Of a stretch of DNA of 64,000 nt, positions 9,283-19,755 are shown in pieces. The stretch covers positions 124,001 to 188,000 of the forward strand of contig CAJXJK010000003.1 of NCBI GenBank assembly GCA_913054135.1. Direction: 5' to 3'. Position numbers and translations under genes: made by a program. Below the pieces are notes generated by a model that saw nothing but the letters and a program-made list of their open reading frames with translations, had not been told where the DNA came from and did no database searches. Position 1 is the first letter of the stretch. Each line of letters starts with the position of its first letter. This stretch comes from an uncultured Flavobacteriales bacterium. Its GTDB lineage: Bacteria > Bacteroidota > Bacteroidia > Flavobacteriales_D > Crocinitomicaceae.

Positions 9283-12200
9283 TTAGTTTGTTTTATATTT
9301 AGGGAACGTCACATAAAATGAGGTTCCTTTGTTCAGTTCTGATTCAAACCAGATGCTACCTTTCATGTTCTCCACTATTTGTTTCGACATGGCAAGCCCT
9401 AGTCCTGTTCCTTTTGATTTTGTAGTAAAATAAGGCACAAAAATTCTTTCTTTTGCCTCCTCATCTATCCCAATTCCATTATCTCTAACTTCAACCTGGT
9501 AGGTGTCAGCCGATTCAGTTATTTCAACCACAACTACAGCAGATTCATCAACAGCAGCTGCTTGTATTGCATTCTTTATCAGGTTATTAAACACCCTTAG
9601 CAAGAGGTCTTTGTCTGCCCAGATGACTGCCTGTTCGCTCAACTGGTTTTTTAGTTCAATAGTGTGTTCGTCATATTCTGAGAAGGTTTCAACAACACTC
9701 TTAACAATCTCTGAAAGGTAAAGTTCGCTTTCGTTTGCCTTTGGCATTTTAGCAAAGTTAGAAAACTCATTTGCAATTTTAGTCAAAGCGTCAATTTGCT
9801 CAATCAGAGATTTCGAAACCCTATCCAACTTATCAGCAGATTCATCATCAGCAACTTTCACAGACCTTTTCAAATGTTGAATTGAAAGTTTCATTGGAGT
9901 AAGCGGATTCTTAATCTCATGTGCAACTTGTTTTGCCATTTCACGCCAAGCACTCTCTCTTTCACTCTTGGCCAATGTTTCGGCATTTTTTTGCAGCTCC
10001 CCCACCTTCAAATTGTATTCCTTGACTAAGGCTCCAATCTCATCTGTTCCTTCATATTCAATAGGTTTATTTGTTGCACCAATTTGCACATTTCTCAAGC
10101 TCTCTTGAATATATTTAAGAGGTCTCGTAAGTCTATTTGAAACAGTAATTGCCAAGATTGTGCTTACAGCTAACATCAGAACCATAATATTAATAATGGC
10201 TAATAAGAATGAAGAGATTTGATCTTCAAACTCATCTTGTCGCGAAAAGTATTGAACATTTAAATAGGCCAAGAACTCACCTTTCTTATTGAAAAATGGA
10301 GCATAGGCAGATAGGTACTTTAACTCTCCAATTTGCTCACTATGCACAAATTCACTCTTGTTTTGAAGGTGAATCTCTTGGTAAGCCACTTCATTTATTT
10401 TGCCTGACAGTAAACCTTTCGTATATATTTTTGGCTGTGAAGAAGCTAGTAAATCGCCTTCACTATTGAAGACATTTATATCCGTAACAAAGACCTTAGA
10501 GAATTTTTTAAGCAGGTATTCCATGTACTCTTGCATGTCTGACTTGAGAACAGAATCATCTTTCAATTTGGATTCTAATTCAGTTTTAACTGAGCCCAGC
10601 TTCTCTGTAATAAAGCCTCTGTTGTTTTCAAGATGTTGATCTTTAACGAACGTTCCCGCACCCACTGCAAAGGCAACTAAGGTGACAAGGATTAATCCAA
10701 TCAAAACGGTTTGAATCTTCACATTTAGCTTTATGTTTTTAAAAGAAATTCCGGTCTCTAATTGCTTAAAGCCCAGAGGAATTAACAATAGCGCTCCGTA
10801 AATAATCAACAAATAGGAGAAGGAAGTAAAAAGAGATAAGCTCGACTTTATCTTTTTTGAAACGATCGTTTTATAACCTTCTTCTTCTGAGTAGACATAG
10901 TGGTTAAAACTTGAGTAATTAACGAAGCCTTTAGTTTCATCCCATCTGTCCCCGACTGTTGGATAAGCAAAGTCTCCTTTTTTACTCACCAGCTTACCGT
11001 CAACATACTTTGCGATTGAATAGTGCTTGAGTTTGTTAAAAGTATTTGAACCTTCATCCAAAAGCAAAGAAGGCAAACCAATGTCCTCAGGGAATTTTTT
11101 AGATCTCATTTCAGTAATCAAATATCCCTTTAGGCTGTCGGCTTCGTTTACTGGAAATTTACAAATGTAGGTGAGCTTGTCTGTGTAGTCTTTGACAAAG
11201 TACATGTTCTTGTTCACGACAGACTTTGTTGAACTATTCTCAATGATATCTGTGAACGAGATGAAATCTTTTTGATTAAAGTTTCCAAAATCAACCATTT
11301 GATCATCTGCCTTATCATACAAGAAAAACTTCAGGTCAAAATCATTCTTCAGTTTGGTGAAGAAGTTGGTTTCAAGATACTCACTGAACTCATTTTGATT
11401 AAAATCACCCGAAAAATACTCGAGCAATCCATCTGATTTTTTTAAGTCCTTTTCAACGTCATCATAATCATACTCCGAAAAGATATCCTTGTCTTTGGCA
11501 ATCAATTCGGCCTGAGCCATTCTTAATTCCCTTTCATTGATATCCGAATAACCTTGTAAAATATAGGCGGCATAAAATGCAATAAAGGCAACAATGCTAA
11601 TAACATGAACGAACTTGTAGTCTTTTTCTTTGAATTGAAACCAAAGTAATGATGCGCTCAAAATAATGGGCCAAAGTGATGTTAAAAAAGCATGCTGAAA
11701 GTAAATGAGATCTAGTGTAATGTAAACTCCTGAGGTGAGCGCCCATAAAAAGGCCAACTTATTCCATTCAAAATCATTCTTTTTTAACTGGATAATGATG
11801 TATTGCACCAGTTTGAAATAAGCATAAAAGCTCGCGCCAATAATCATGATACTAATGAAAGAGTAGATGCTAAAATCAAAAAGCCGCTCTAAATCAAAAG
11901 ACATCTTTGAGTCATAAACTAGCGAGTAAATGACATCATTAATTTCAGATGCTGCATAGAAGCTTACCAAAAATAGTGGAACAACAAAAACAACCAGTTT
12001 TAGCTTTTTATTGCCTTCTTTGAACCAATTTCGCGTCCTTTTTTGCAAAAAATGGACTAAAAAGTAAAAAATCGTCACATTTATGATAAGGTCTCCCAAG
12101 GAGGGAATGAACTCAGATGAGGCAAATAATTCAGGATTAAACAATTCAAAATCTGCCATGAAACCCGTAAACTCAAGATGCAACCACAAATACCTCAAGA

Positions 12201-12942
12201 CGACTATACCAACAGGGAAAACAATTAAAAATATTGGCTTCTTAATTAGAAGCTTTTGGGTGGCATTAATGAGTAATTGAAGTAGAATTATAAAGCCAAG
12301 CAGATAACAGAAAAAGATGGTGATTTCTAGGTTTTCATTTTGAGCCAAATCTTCTTTTGGCACAACTGAAAACACTGTGTTTCCTTGGGCATCATGAACC
12401 GGAAACCCCTGCTCCTCAAGAGCTAAATCGGCCGGATAATCCTTTAAGATTTCAGAATCAAAGAAATTCTGAAGGTCTTCGTTTTCGTGTTTGAACTGAT
12501 TTTTAATCTTGAAAGCCCCAACAAACAAAGTGTCTTCAATCTCAAGTTTCTCAAGGTGGTACCATCCATTATCAAGGAGGGTAACTCCTTCAGGAATGTC
12601 TTCAGGAGAAGAAAAATGTTTGAAAGGTATGCGGTTGTTTGTCCAAAGTTTTAGACTTCCATTGCCATAAACATAGAACTCATTCTTAGTTCCTTTTGCC
12701 CTGTCAACTCCAATTTGAAATCGCTCCTTTTCAGTTTTAGCCGTTCGAATTTCATCTTGGTATGACTCCAAGTTTTTAGCTAAGGCCGCAGTATTTTCTT
12801 GGTATTCAATTTCAAACTCTTCAACTGTTGATGCATCAATAGTCGCATTCAGATTAAAATGAAAAAGGATGGAGCCTAGCAACCAAAATAAAAAGCCTAA
12901 TAAGGCTCCGTACAAAAATCGTTTTTTGGTGACTAACTTCAT
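9283..12942 (-). CDS. giant NtrY-like membrane sensor histidine kinase
   Basis: About 1219 residues. The N-terminal half carries a first membrane anchor (about 10-30), a periplasmic segment, and a cluster of about eight membrane helices (about 200-465). A large sensor segment follows, then a further helix pair around 700-760. A second extracellular domain precedes a helix leading into HAMP (NRLTRPLKYIQESL). The kinase core has His1008 in VAHEIKNPLTPMKLS, the N-box NNLIKNAIQAA, and G-boxes DNGIGI and GTGLGLAMSK. HEIKNPLTPM is the NtrY subtype signature. ATG at 12942 is chosen; an in-frame TTG at 12960 is possible. It sits in an operon with udk and an antiporter and has no adjacent response regulator. 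Confidence 0.93.
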   Translation of the reverse strand: MKLVTKKRFLYGALLGFLFWLLGSILFHFNLNATIDASTVEEFEIEYQENTAALAKNLESYQDEIRTAKTEKERFQIGVDRAKGTKNEFYVYGNGSLKLWTNNRIPFKHFSSPEDIPEGVTLLDNGWYHLEKLEIEDTLFVGAFKIKNQFKHENEDLQNFFDSEILKDYPADLALEEQGFPVHDAQGNTVFSVVPKEDLAQNENLEITIFFCYLLGFIILLQLLINATQKLLIKKPIFLIVFPVGIVVLRYLWLHLEFTGFMADFELFNPELFASSEFIPSLGDLIINVTIFYFLVHFLQKRTRNWFKEGNKKLKLVVFVVPLFLVSFYAASEINDVIYSLVYDSKMSFDLERLFDFSIYSFISIMIIGASFYAYFKLVQYIIIQLKKNDFEWNKLAFLWALTSGVYITLDLIYFQHAFLTSLWPIILSASLLWFQFKEKDYKFVHVISIVAFIAFYAAYILQGYSDINERELRMAQAELIAKDKDIFSEYDYDDVEKDLKKSDGLLEYFSGDFNQNEFSEYLETNFFTKLKNDFDLKFFLYDKADDQMVDFGNFNQKDFISFTDIIENSSTKSVVNKNMYFVKDYTDKLTYICKFPVNEADSLKGYLITEMRSKKFPEDIGLPSLLLDEGSNTFNKLKHYSIAKYVDGKLVSKKGDFAYPTVGDRWDETKGFVNYSSFNHYVYSEEEGYKTIVSKKIKSSLSLFTSFSYLLIIYGALLLIPLGFKQLETGISFKNIKLNVKIQTVLIGLILVTLVAFAVGAGTFVKDQHLENNRGFITEKLGSVKTELESKLKDDSVLKSDMQEYMEYLLKKFSKVFVTDINVFNSEGDLLASSQPKIYTKGLLSGKINEVAYQEIHLQNKSEFVHSEQIGELKYLSAYAPFFNKKGEFLAYLNVQYFSRQDEFEDQISSFLLAIINIMVLMLAVSTILAITVSNRLTRPLKYIQESLRNVQIGATNKPIEYEGTDEIGALVKEYNLKVGELQKNAETLAKSERESAWREMAKQVAHEIKNPLTPMKLSIQHLKRSVKVADDESADKLDRVSKSLIEQIDALTKIANEFSNFAKMPKANESELYLSEIVKSVVETFSEYDEHTIELKNQLSEQAVIWADKDLLLRVFNNLIKNAIQAAAVDESAVVVVEITESADTYQVEVRDNGIGIDEEAKERIFVPYFTTKSKGTGLGLAMSKQIVENMKGSIWFESELNKGTSFYVTFPKYKTN

Positions 12943-12976
12943 TGAACTGCTGTCAGCCAATCTAAAAGAAAAGCTG

Positions 12977-13594
12977 TTAAACTATTTTATCGTGAATTAC
13001 TGACGTCAAGATATGAATATTTTCATCAAATTTATCATTGTTTGTGATAATCAAATCAGCCTCTTCTTTGTAAGGTTTTACGAAGTTTTCGTATGAAGGA
13101 ACAACATGATTTTCCCATTGATACATGACATCTTTTTCAGAGTAGTTTCTTTCTTGAACATCTCTCAAAAGTCTTCGTTCTAATTGCAGCTTTCTATCAA
13201 CTGACAAGTACACTGAATAATCTAATAGATCTTTGATGAACTCATAATGCATTACGAACAAGCCTTCTACAATCAGCAAATTTGCAGGCTCGATTTTTAA
13301 AAATGAGTCTTCATTAGACGGATTATTAAACTGATAAATCTTTTGCTTGATTGGGTTACCTGCCTTAAGCTCAATTAAATCGGCCCTCATTCTGTCAATA
13401 TCAAGAGCGCTTGGTAGATCAAAATTCACCACCCCGTTTTCGTCTTTGGCTTGTTGATCTTTTGAAAGATAGTAGTTGTCAAGTGAAAAGGTAGAAACCT
13501 TCCCTTCAAATTCATTTTTCAAGCCGTCAATAAGAGTAGTTTTACCCACTCCACTGCCTCCGGTGATTCCGACTATAAATTTGATTTTATCCAT
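12977..13594 (-). CDS. udk: uridine kinase
   Basis: Phosphorylates uridine and cytidine to UMP/CMP in pyrimidine salvage. It is 205 residues, typical for the family. The P-loop GITGGSGVGKTTLI lies at residues 9-22, followed by SLDNYYL, the NFDLPSALD substrate segment, and LLIVEGLFVMHYEF for Walker B. The R-rich lid ERRLLRDVQERN follows. It is first in an apparent operon with the histidine kinase (34-base gap), antiporter and small membrane protein. No functional link between pyrimidine salvage and the kinase is obvious; gene order may simply be by chance. Confidence 0.95.
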   Translation of the reverse strand: MDKIKFIVGITGGSGVGKTTLIDGLKNEFEGKVSTFSLDNYYLSKDQQAKDENGVVNFDLPSALDIDRMRADLIELKAGNPIKQKIYQFNNPSNEDSFLKIEPANLLIVEGLFVMHYEFIKDLLDYSVYLSVDRKLQLERRLLRDVQERNYSEKDVMYQWENHVVPSYENFVKPYKEEADLIITNNDKFDENIHILTSVIHDKIV

Positions 13595-13759
13595 TCTTTT
13601 TTCAAGTAGCTGCCTACAAAAATAGCAATTCTTTATACATATTTTTTTTCTTTAGACGAAACGCATGATTATATCCATAAAGCGTATAATAAGAAGCTGT
13701 TGTGAATAAGATTTTGACCACTTAGAAATTCGTGAAGTATCTTAACTTAATTTCGGGCT

Positions 13760-15511
13760 ATGGAATTATCTGCCTTAGATTGGGGAATCATATTTGCCTT
13801 TTTTGCAATCACTCTACTCATTGGAATTTTGGTGGCCAAAAAATCAGGTAAAAACACTTCAGAGTTTTTCTTGTCTGGTAGAAACATGCCTTGGTGGCTG
13901 CTGGGTGTTTCAATGGTTGCTACAACTTTTGGTGCCGACACGCCAAATTTAGTTGCAGGAATTGTTAGAAAAGATGGTATAGCTGGAAACTGGGTGTGGT
14001 GGGCATTTCTTCTAACGGGTATGGTGACCGTGTTTATTTATGCAAGGCTTTGGCGAAGACTTGGAATTTCGACTGATTTAGAGTTTTATGAAATAAGATA
14101 TAAAGGAAAGGCAGCTGGTTTTTTAAGAGGATTTAGGGCCATTTATTTAGGCGTCTTTTTCAATATAGTAGTAATGGCCACTGTTTGTTTGGCCGGAATC
14201 AAGATTGGAAATGTGATGCTAGGTTTGACCTGGTTTGAAACATTGGGGATTACCGGTTTGATTACAATCGTCTATTCAATGTTTGGTGGATTAAGAGGAG
14301 TGATATTCACAGATTTCTTTCAGTTCATTGTTGCTATGATTGGTTCAATTTGGGCAGCCTATTTCATTGTTAATCTACCTGAGATTGGAGGCATGTCAAA
14401 TCTTATTAGTCATGAGGCTGTTCAAACTAAACTCAACTTTGTTCCAGATTCAATTTCAAATAGAGAACTTTGGTTAGGCGCATTTATTATTCCGCTTGCC
14501 GTTCAGTGGTGGAGCGTTTGGTATCCTGGAGCTGAACCAGGCGGAGGAGGATATGTAGCTCAAAGAATGCTATCTGCAAAAGATGAAAAGCACGCAACTC
14601 TAGCCACTTTGTTTTTCAACTTCGCTCATTACGCATTGCGACCTTGGCCATGGATAATTATCGGATTGGCATCACTAATTATTTTTCCTGACTTAGCAGT
14701 TCTAGGCGAACAATATCCAGATTTACCGGCAGATATGGTCAAAGATGATTTAGCATATCCTGCTATGCTGACTTATTTACCAGCCGGGCTTTTAGGACTT
14801 GTTTTAGCTTCATTAATATCTGCCTTTATGTCTACTATTTCAACCCACCTAAATTGGGGGTCTTCTTATGTAGTAAATGACTTTTATAAGAGGTTCGTAA
14901 AAAAAGATGCAAGCGAAAAAAGACTTGTTCTGGTTGCTCGAATCTCAACTGTTATCATGATGTTGCTAGCGGCCGCATTGTCTCTTGTACTTGAGCAAGC
15001 AAAAGATGCATTTGATCTCATTCTTCAAATTGGAGCAGGAACAGGTCTATTGTTCATTTTAAGATGGTTTTGGAAAGCAATTAATCCTTATTCTGAAATT
15101 ACCGCAATGGTTGTCAGTTTCTTGGTTGCGGCGTTTTTCTTTATCATGGAGAGAGCTGAAATATATGTTTTTGATGGTTCTGTAAAACTCATTTCAGGTG
15201 TGCTAATTACCACGGCCGCATGGGTCATAGTTACTTTGCTCACTAACAATGAGAAATACTTAAATCCCGAATTTGAAAAAAGAGCCTTCTCTGATGAAGG
15301 TAAGTTTCATAACATGGGATACAAAGTCTTGAGTATCTTTTTAAGTGTTTTTGGAGTCTATGCAGCTCTGTTTGGTTTAGGTTCTTATTTGGTTGGTGAC
15401 CCAACTGAGGCTATTTACTTCTTGATTGCATTTGTCATTTGCGCAATCGCATTGTACTTATGTTGGAGAAAATTATTCGAAAAAGTAGTAAGTAAAACAG
15501 GGTTTCGTTGA
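13760..15511 (+). CDS. sodium:solute symporter (SSS family)
   Basis: A 583-residue inner-membrane transporter with about 13-14 helices of the SSS fold. It shows SEFFLSGRNMPWWLLGVSMV, ATTFGADTP near the Na+-site helix 1, FNIVVMATVCLAGIKIG, and LASLISAFMSTISTHLNWGSSYVVNDFYKRF, the family signature around residue 360. The substrate cannot be told from the sequence; in Bacteroidota relatives are often annotated as sugar or unspecified symporters. ATG start, with a likely -7 box TAATTTCG at 13748-13755. It stands alone upstream of the CAP-domain gene. Confidence 0.93.
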   Translation: MELSALDWGIIFAFFAITLLIGILVAKKSGKNTSEFFLSGRNMPWWLLGVSMVATTFGADTPNLVAGIVRKDGIAGNWVWWAFLLTGMVTVFIYARLWRRLGISTDLEFYEIRYKGKAAGFLRGFRAIYLGVFFNIVVMATVCLAGIKIGNVMLGLTWFETLGITGLITIVYSMFGGLRGVIFTDFFQFIVAMIGSIWAAYFIVNLPEIGGMSNLISHEAVQTKLNFVPDSISNRELWLGAFIIPLAVQWWSVWYPGAEPGGGGYVAQRMLSAKDEKHATLATLFFNFAHYALRPWPWIIIGLASLIIFPDLAVLGEQYPDLPADMVKDDLAYPAMLTYLPAGLLGLVLASLISAFMSTISTHLNWGSSYVVNDFYKRFVKKDASEKRLVLVARISTVIMMLLAAALSLVLEQAKDAFDLILQIGAGTGLLFILRWFWKAINPYSEITAMVVSFLVAAFFFIMERAEIYVFDGSVKLISGVLITTAAWVIVTLLTNNEKYLNPEFEKRAFSDEGKFHNMGYKVLSIFLSVFGVYAALFGLGSYLVGDPTEAIYFLIAFVICAIALYLCWRKLFEKVVSKTGFR

Positions 15512-15556
15512 AAATCTCACCGCCGTTTGGTTTTCAATGTTTATGTTTGAGTAGAG

Positions 15557-17893
15557 ATGTTATCCAACAATAAAATCAAACTCGTTTTCATAATGTGCTT
15601 CAGCATGCTGTCAAGCAATTCGTTTGGACAAATTACACTGAATACCAGGACGATTTCAAATGAGATTTTGAACAAAGTGAACCTCTTAAGAGATTCTGCT
15701 GATTTAAAGCCTCTCAAGCAAAATAAGACGCTAGAAAAAGCGGCTATAGATCAGTCGGATTATTTGCAATACACCAAAAAACTAGGTCACTCTCAAGTTA
15801 CGCTTAACAAACAAAACCCCTCAGAACGAGTGTTTTATTATGGGGGAAACTACAACTATATTGGGGAAAATGTTGCTTACGTTTCGCTCAAAACGACCGG
15901 AGGACAAATTAAATCTGAAGAGAAAATTGCCGAAGACCTTTATCAAGCCTGGTTGCACTCTCCGCCTCATAAGGAGAACATGCTGGGCAAAAATTATTAT
16001 CAAATCGGAATCGGTTTTGCTGTTGACACGATTTTAAATCGAGTTTATGGAACCCAGGTTTTTTCAGCCCTTGGCTATCGTTTTGCGAGTAAAGTGAAGA
16101 CGCCGGCAAAGGCCTACGGAGTGCAAACCTATGATACTTCGGCTTGCGAAGGAATGAAGAATTTTAAATACGGAACCCTGTCACTAGCAAATGGCTTATA
16201 TATGAAAGGGGATTCTGTTTTCATAAAATACCATGACCTTGATTATTTCAACAGATTAATTCCCGACATGAATGATGGTTATGCATTAGACATAGTTTTT
16301 AGAGATCAAATGCCCTGCAAATCTCCTAATTTGTTTCACGGCTCTGAAATATTTGATGGGTATATGTTAGAACCTGTTTTTAGATATGAATTATTGAAAA
16401 GTAACTCATCCAAAAACCCAAGAAAAGTCATTGCGTTCATTGCAAAGGTGCCACAGAACATTAAACAGCATGAACTTAATCTAATATTGATCAGGGACAA
16501 TCATCAATGTGATTATTCATACCCTGTACATGTTCCGGCTGATGACATTCCGCCATTTCATATAGAGCCAAAGTTCTTAGACTCTTCATACTCCTTTAAC
16601 CCAATAAATATTGATACCACTATTGATTTAAACTTCTCTTTTGAAAGAGGCTCAACTAACTGGAATGAGCAATACACTCTTGACCTTTACAACATTCTTT
16701 ATGGTTATTCTCCATATGTCAATAGCATGGACATTAAAACCTTCAGCTCTGTTGAGGGCAAAGAATGGCTGAATATTGAGTTGCAAGAAAAACGGTCAGA
16801 AAAAATAAAGATGCTAATGTCTCAATTCATTAATCCGGAAACTAAGGTTTCAGAGAATATCCAAGAAAATTGGCCAAAATTTCAAGAACAAATAAAGGAG
16901 CTTTCTCTAACTCAATTTGATGGTTTAGACGAAAAAGGAATGAAGAGAGAACTCTTAAAACAGAAAGGAAACCCATTGTTTGATTCCCTATTGTTTGATC
17001 AAAGGATTGCCAGTGTTCAACTAAAAGTAAAGGGGCGAATTGATTCCATATCAACTGGACTAAATGAATATTTGATACTCAAATACACCTCAAAAGAAAT
17101 GCAAAACGCTCTAATTGCCCATATGCTTTTTGAATCTCATAGACTTGGGCGTTATTCAATGATGCCTGATATTGATTCCTCATCTTATTCATCACTTTAT
17201 TTGGCAAATAACGTTTATGCAGCAGCTGTTGAACAAAAGTATAAGTCGATTCCAGTGGGGCCTCCAACACCAAACCTTGAGAATTTAAATGCCAATGATT
17301 CAGTTGGAAGTTATTGTGCGCTAAACTGGATTAATCTATACTTCCATACAGTATATCAAAAGTCAAGAATGTATTATTACAATCCTGAAAAAATGAACTT
17401 GCCGATTAAGCCTGACGAAGCACTAGAGGTAATTCAAGGACTTGAAGATGATGGATTTCAAGACACCATTATGCTGAGCAAATTAAAACTCAATTATGCA
17501 CTGTCAAGCATTCAATATTATTCGGCTACTAATCAATGGAGCAGGTCTACTCACTTGTTTAAAATCATTTTTGACTATTTCTACTCAGCTAACCTCAGCA
17601 TAGAAGAACTTACAGACCTTGCTCTTTTTTGCAATTGGTATCATAAGTATGACAAAACTGTTGAGATGCTTGGTCACGCATATGACGAAAACTATTTGGA
17701 TGAAAATGCAGCTTTCGTTTTGGCGCAAACTGCGACTTTAATATATACAGAGCTAGATGAAGAAACCTACTTGAGTTATATGCAAACAGCTTATGACGCC
17801 AACCCAAAAAGATGGTGCACTTGGTTGAATACTAACTTTCAAGTGAATCGAAACGAAGACGTCAAAAAGATCTTTTGCGAAAAGTGTCAATAG
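15557..17893 (+). CDS. secreted CAP (SCP/PR1)-domain protein with long uncharacterised C-terminal region
   Basis: 778 residues with a signal peptide (about 1-26, ending NSFGQ). The CAP domain is at about 35-172: LRDSADLKPL, LGHSQ, GENVAYVS, and AWLHSPPHKENMLGKNYYQIGIGF carry the usual His/Glu cavity residues. The remaining roughly 600 residues match nothing I recognise. They contain beta-rich segments at about 185-340 and helix-rich, TPR-like segments from about 600 on (YYSATNQWSRSTHLFKIIFDYFY). CAP proteins are secreted, some binding lipids or acting as proteases; the role here is unknown. No T9SS sorting domain is visible, so the final location is probably periplasm or outer membrane. Confidence 0.82.
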   Translation: MLSNNKIKLVFIMCFSMLSSNSFGQITLNTRTISNEILNKVNLLRDSADLKPLKQNKTLEKAAIDQSDYLQYTKKLGHSQVTLNKQNPSERVFYYGGNYNYIGENVAYVSLKTTGGQIKSEEKIAEDLYQAWLHSPPHKENMLGKNYYQIGIGFAVDTILNRVYGTQVFSALGYRFASKVKTPAKAYGVQTYDTSACEGMKNFKYGTLSLANGLYMKGDSVFIKYHDLDYFNRLIPDMNDGYALDIVFRDQMPCKSPNLFHGSEIFDGYMLEPVFRYELLKSNSSKNPRKVIAFIAKVPQNIKQHELNLILIRDNHQCDYSYPVHVPADDIPPFHIEPKFLDSSYSFNPINIDTTIDLNFSFERGSTNWNEQYTLDLYNILYGYSPYVNSMDIKTFSSVEGKEWLNIELQEKRSEKIKMLMSQFINPETKVSENIQENWPKFQEQIKELSLTQFDGLDEKGMKRELLKQKGNPLFDSLLFDQRIASVQLKVKGRIDSISTGLNEYLILKYTSKEMQNALIAHMLFESHRLGRYSMMPDIDSSSYSSLYLANNVYAAAVEQKYKSIPVGPPTPNLENLNANDSVGSYCALNWINLYFHTVYQKSRMYYYNPEKMNLPIKPDEALEVIQGLEDDGFQDTIMLSKLKLNYALSSIQYYSATNQWSRSTHLFKIIFDYFYSANLSIEELTDLALFCNWYHKYDKTVEMLGHAYDENYLDENAAFVLAQTATLIYTELDEETYLSYMQTAYDANPKRWCTWLNTNFQVNRNEDVKKIFCEKCQ

Positions 17894-17916
17894 CCCTATT
17901 ATTCTAACAAAGATGC

Positions 17917-17924
17917 TAACTTTG
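17917..17924 (+). promoter_or_regulatory. -7 promoter box for asnS
   Basis: TAACTTTG is an exact TAnnTTTG match, ending 25 bases before the asnS ATG at 17950, with a normal leader length. No TTG was found at the expected 17-23 base spacing upstream. Confidence 0.5.
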
Positions 17925-17949
17925 TTTCCTGAATTATTGATTATTACCA

Positions 17950-19404
17950 ATGAAAAGAATTGAAATTAAACAACTGCTGGCCGACGAGAATGTTGGTGCC
18001 GAAGTGAACGTTAAAGGATGGGTCAAAGCATTCCGTCAAAATAGATTTATCCAATTAAATGACGGGTCTACCATAAATAACATTCAAGCCGTAGTTGACA
18101 CTGAGAATACAGATGAGGCATTAGTGAAAAGAATCACAGTTGCTTCAGCAGTTAGTATTACTGGTAAAGTTGTTGCGTCTCAAGGTAGTGGTCAAAAAAT
18201 TGAAATCGAAGTTTCGAATGTTGAGATTTTAGGAGATGCTGACCCTGAAGAAGTAAGCAAGACAATCATGCAGCCTAAAAAACACTCTCTTGAATTACTG
18301 AGAGAGCAAGCTCATTTAAGATTCAGAACAAACTTGTTTGGTGCTGTTTTTAGAATCAGACATGCCACTGCATATGCCATCCATAAATATTTTAATGATA
18401 AAGGATATTACTATATCCACACTCCAATTGTAACAGGTTCTGATGCCGAAGGAGCTGGTGAGATGTTTAGAGTATCTACTCTTGATCCTCAAAACCCTCC
18501 AAAAAATGAAGAGGGTGGAGTTGATTGGTCAGAAGACTTTTTTGGAAAAGAAACAAACCTAACCGTTTCAGGTCAATTAGAAGCTGAATTGGCAGCAATG
18601 GCTTTAGGTAAAGTTTACACATTTGGACCAACATTTAGAGCTGAAAACTCTAACACGGCACGTCACCTTGCTGAATTTTGGATGATTGAACCTGAAGTAG
18701 CTTTCAATGACATCATTGACAACATGGATTTAGCTGAAGACTTTTTGAGTTATATCTGTAAACATGTGATGGAGCATAATGCTGATGACTTAGCATTTTT
18801 GAATGAAAGAGAAATTAAAGAGGATAGTCAAAAACCAACGGCAGAAAGAAATTCAATGCCTTTAATCGACAGACTAAACTTTGTAATTGACAATGATTTT
18901 GAGCGTGTGACTTATACTGATGCGATAAACATCCTTCAAAACTCTAAGCCTTACAAAAAGAAAAAATTCAAATACCCGGTTGAATGGGGGTCAGATTTAC
19001 AATCAGAGCATGAACGCTTCTTGGTTGAAAAACACTTCAAGAAACCAGTAATAATCATTGATTATCCCGCATCATTCAAGGCCTTTTATATGAGGTTGAA
19101 TGAGCCAAAAGAAGGAGTTCCTGGTGATACAGTTGCCGCAATGGATATTCTATTCCCTGGAATCGGCGAGATTATAGGAGGTTCGCAGAGAGAAGAACGT
19201 TATGACGTTCTAAAACAGAAAGTTGAAGAGTTCGGAATTGACGAAGAAGAATTGTGGTGGTATTTAGAAACTAGAAAATTCGGAACAGCTCCTCATGCTG
19301 GATTTGGATTAGGTTTTGAAAGAATGGTAATGTTCACGACGGGAATGTCAAACATAAGAGACGTAATTCCTTTCCCTAGAACTCCGAAAAAAGCTGAATT
19401 TTAA
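17950..19404 (+). CDS. asnS: asparagine--tRNA ligase
   Basis: Charges tRNA-Asn with asparagine. It is 484 residues. The N-terminal OB-fold anticodon-binding domain covers about 1-110 ([21 protein letters not shown]). The class II core has [11 protein letters not shown], motif 2 [21 protein letters not shown], and motif 3 [12 protein letters not shown] near the C-terminus. The presence of AsnS implies direct Asn-tRNA charging. The stop overlaps the start of the ArsC-like gene as TAATG, giving translational coupling. Confidence 0.97.
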   Translation: MKRIEIKQLLADENVGAEVNVKGWVKAFRQNRFIQLNDGSTINNIQAVVDTENTDEALVKRITVASAVSITGKVVASQGSGQKIEIEVSNVEILGDADPEEVSKTIMQPKKHSLELLREQAHLRFRTNLFGAVFRIRHATAYAIHKYFNDKGYYYIHTPIVTGSDAEGAGEMFRVSTLDPQNPPKNEEGGVDWSEDFFGKETNLTVSGQLEAELAAMALGKVYTFGPTFRAENSNTARHLAEFWMIEPEVAFNDIIDNMDLAEDFLSYICKHVMEHNADDLAFLNEREIKEDSQKPTAERNSMPLIDRLNFVIDNDFERVTYTDAINILQNSKPYKKKKFKYPVEWGSDLQSEHERFLVEKHFKKPVIIIDYPASFKAFYMRLNEPKEGVPGDTVAAMDILFPGIGEIIGGSQREERYDVLKQKVEEFGIDEEELWWYLETRKFGTAPHAGFGLGFERMVMFTTGMSNIRDVIPFPRTPKKAEF

Positions 19405-19751
19405 TGAAGAAGGTTTATTATTTAAAGACTTGTTCTACTTGCCAACGCATTTTAAAAGAATGGGATTTGGGAGATGATGTTGAATTGCAAAACATCAAAA
19501 CAGATCAGATGACTGCAGAGCAGGTGGATGCCATGATTGCTCTTGCTGGATCAGCAGAAGCTTTGTTTTCAAGAAAAGCAATGAAGTACAGGGCAATGGG
19601 TTTGAATGAAAAAACACTTTCAGAGAAAGATTATCGCCAGCTTATTATTGATGAGTACACTTTCTTAAAGCGTCCTATCTTAATATTAGACAATCAAATT
19701 TTTATTGGAAATTCTAAAGCAGTAGTAGCAGAAGCTAAAGCCGCACTCTAA
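19404..19751 (+). CDS. ArsC/Spx-family thioredoxin-fold protein
   Basis: 115 residues, the normal size for the ArsC/Spx/YffB fold. The redox motif CSTC is at residues 10-13 (YLKTCSTCQRIL), and FLKRPILILDNQIFIGNS near the end is the conserved cis-Pro region. Members are glutaredoxin-like arsenate reductases or regulators. The CxxC form is more like Spx or YffB proteins than a dedicated arsenate reductase, and no ars genes are near. It overlaps asnS by one base (TAATG), which is context for shared expression but not for function. Confidence 0.85.
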   Translation: MKKVYYLKTCSTCQRILKEWDLGDDVELQNIKTDQMTAEQVDAMIALAGSAEALFSRKAMKYRAMGLNEKTLSEKDYRQLIIDEYTFLKRPILILDNQIFIGNSKAVVAEAKAAL

Positions 19752-19755
19752 GGCC

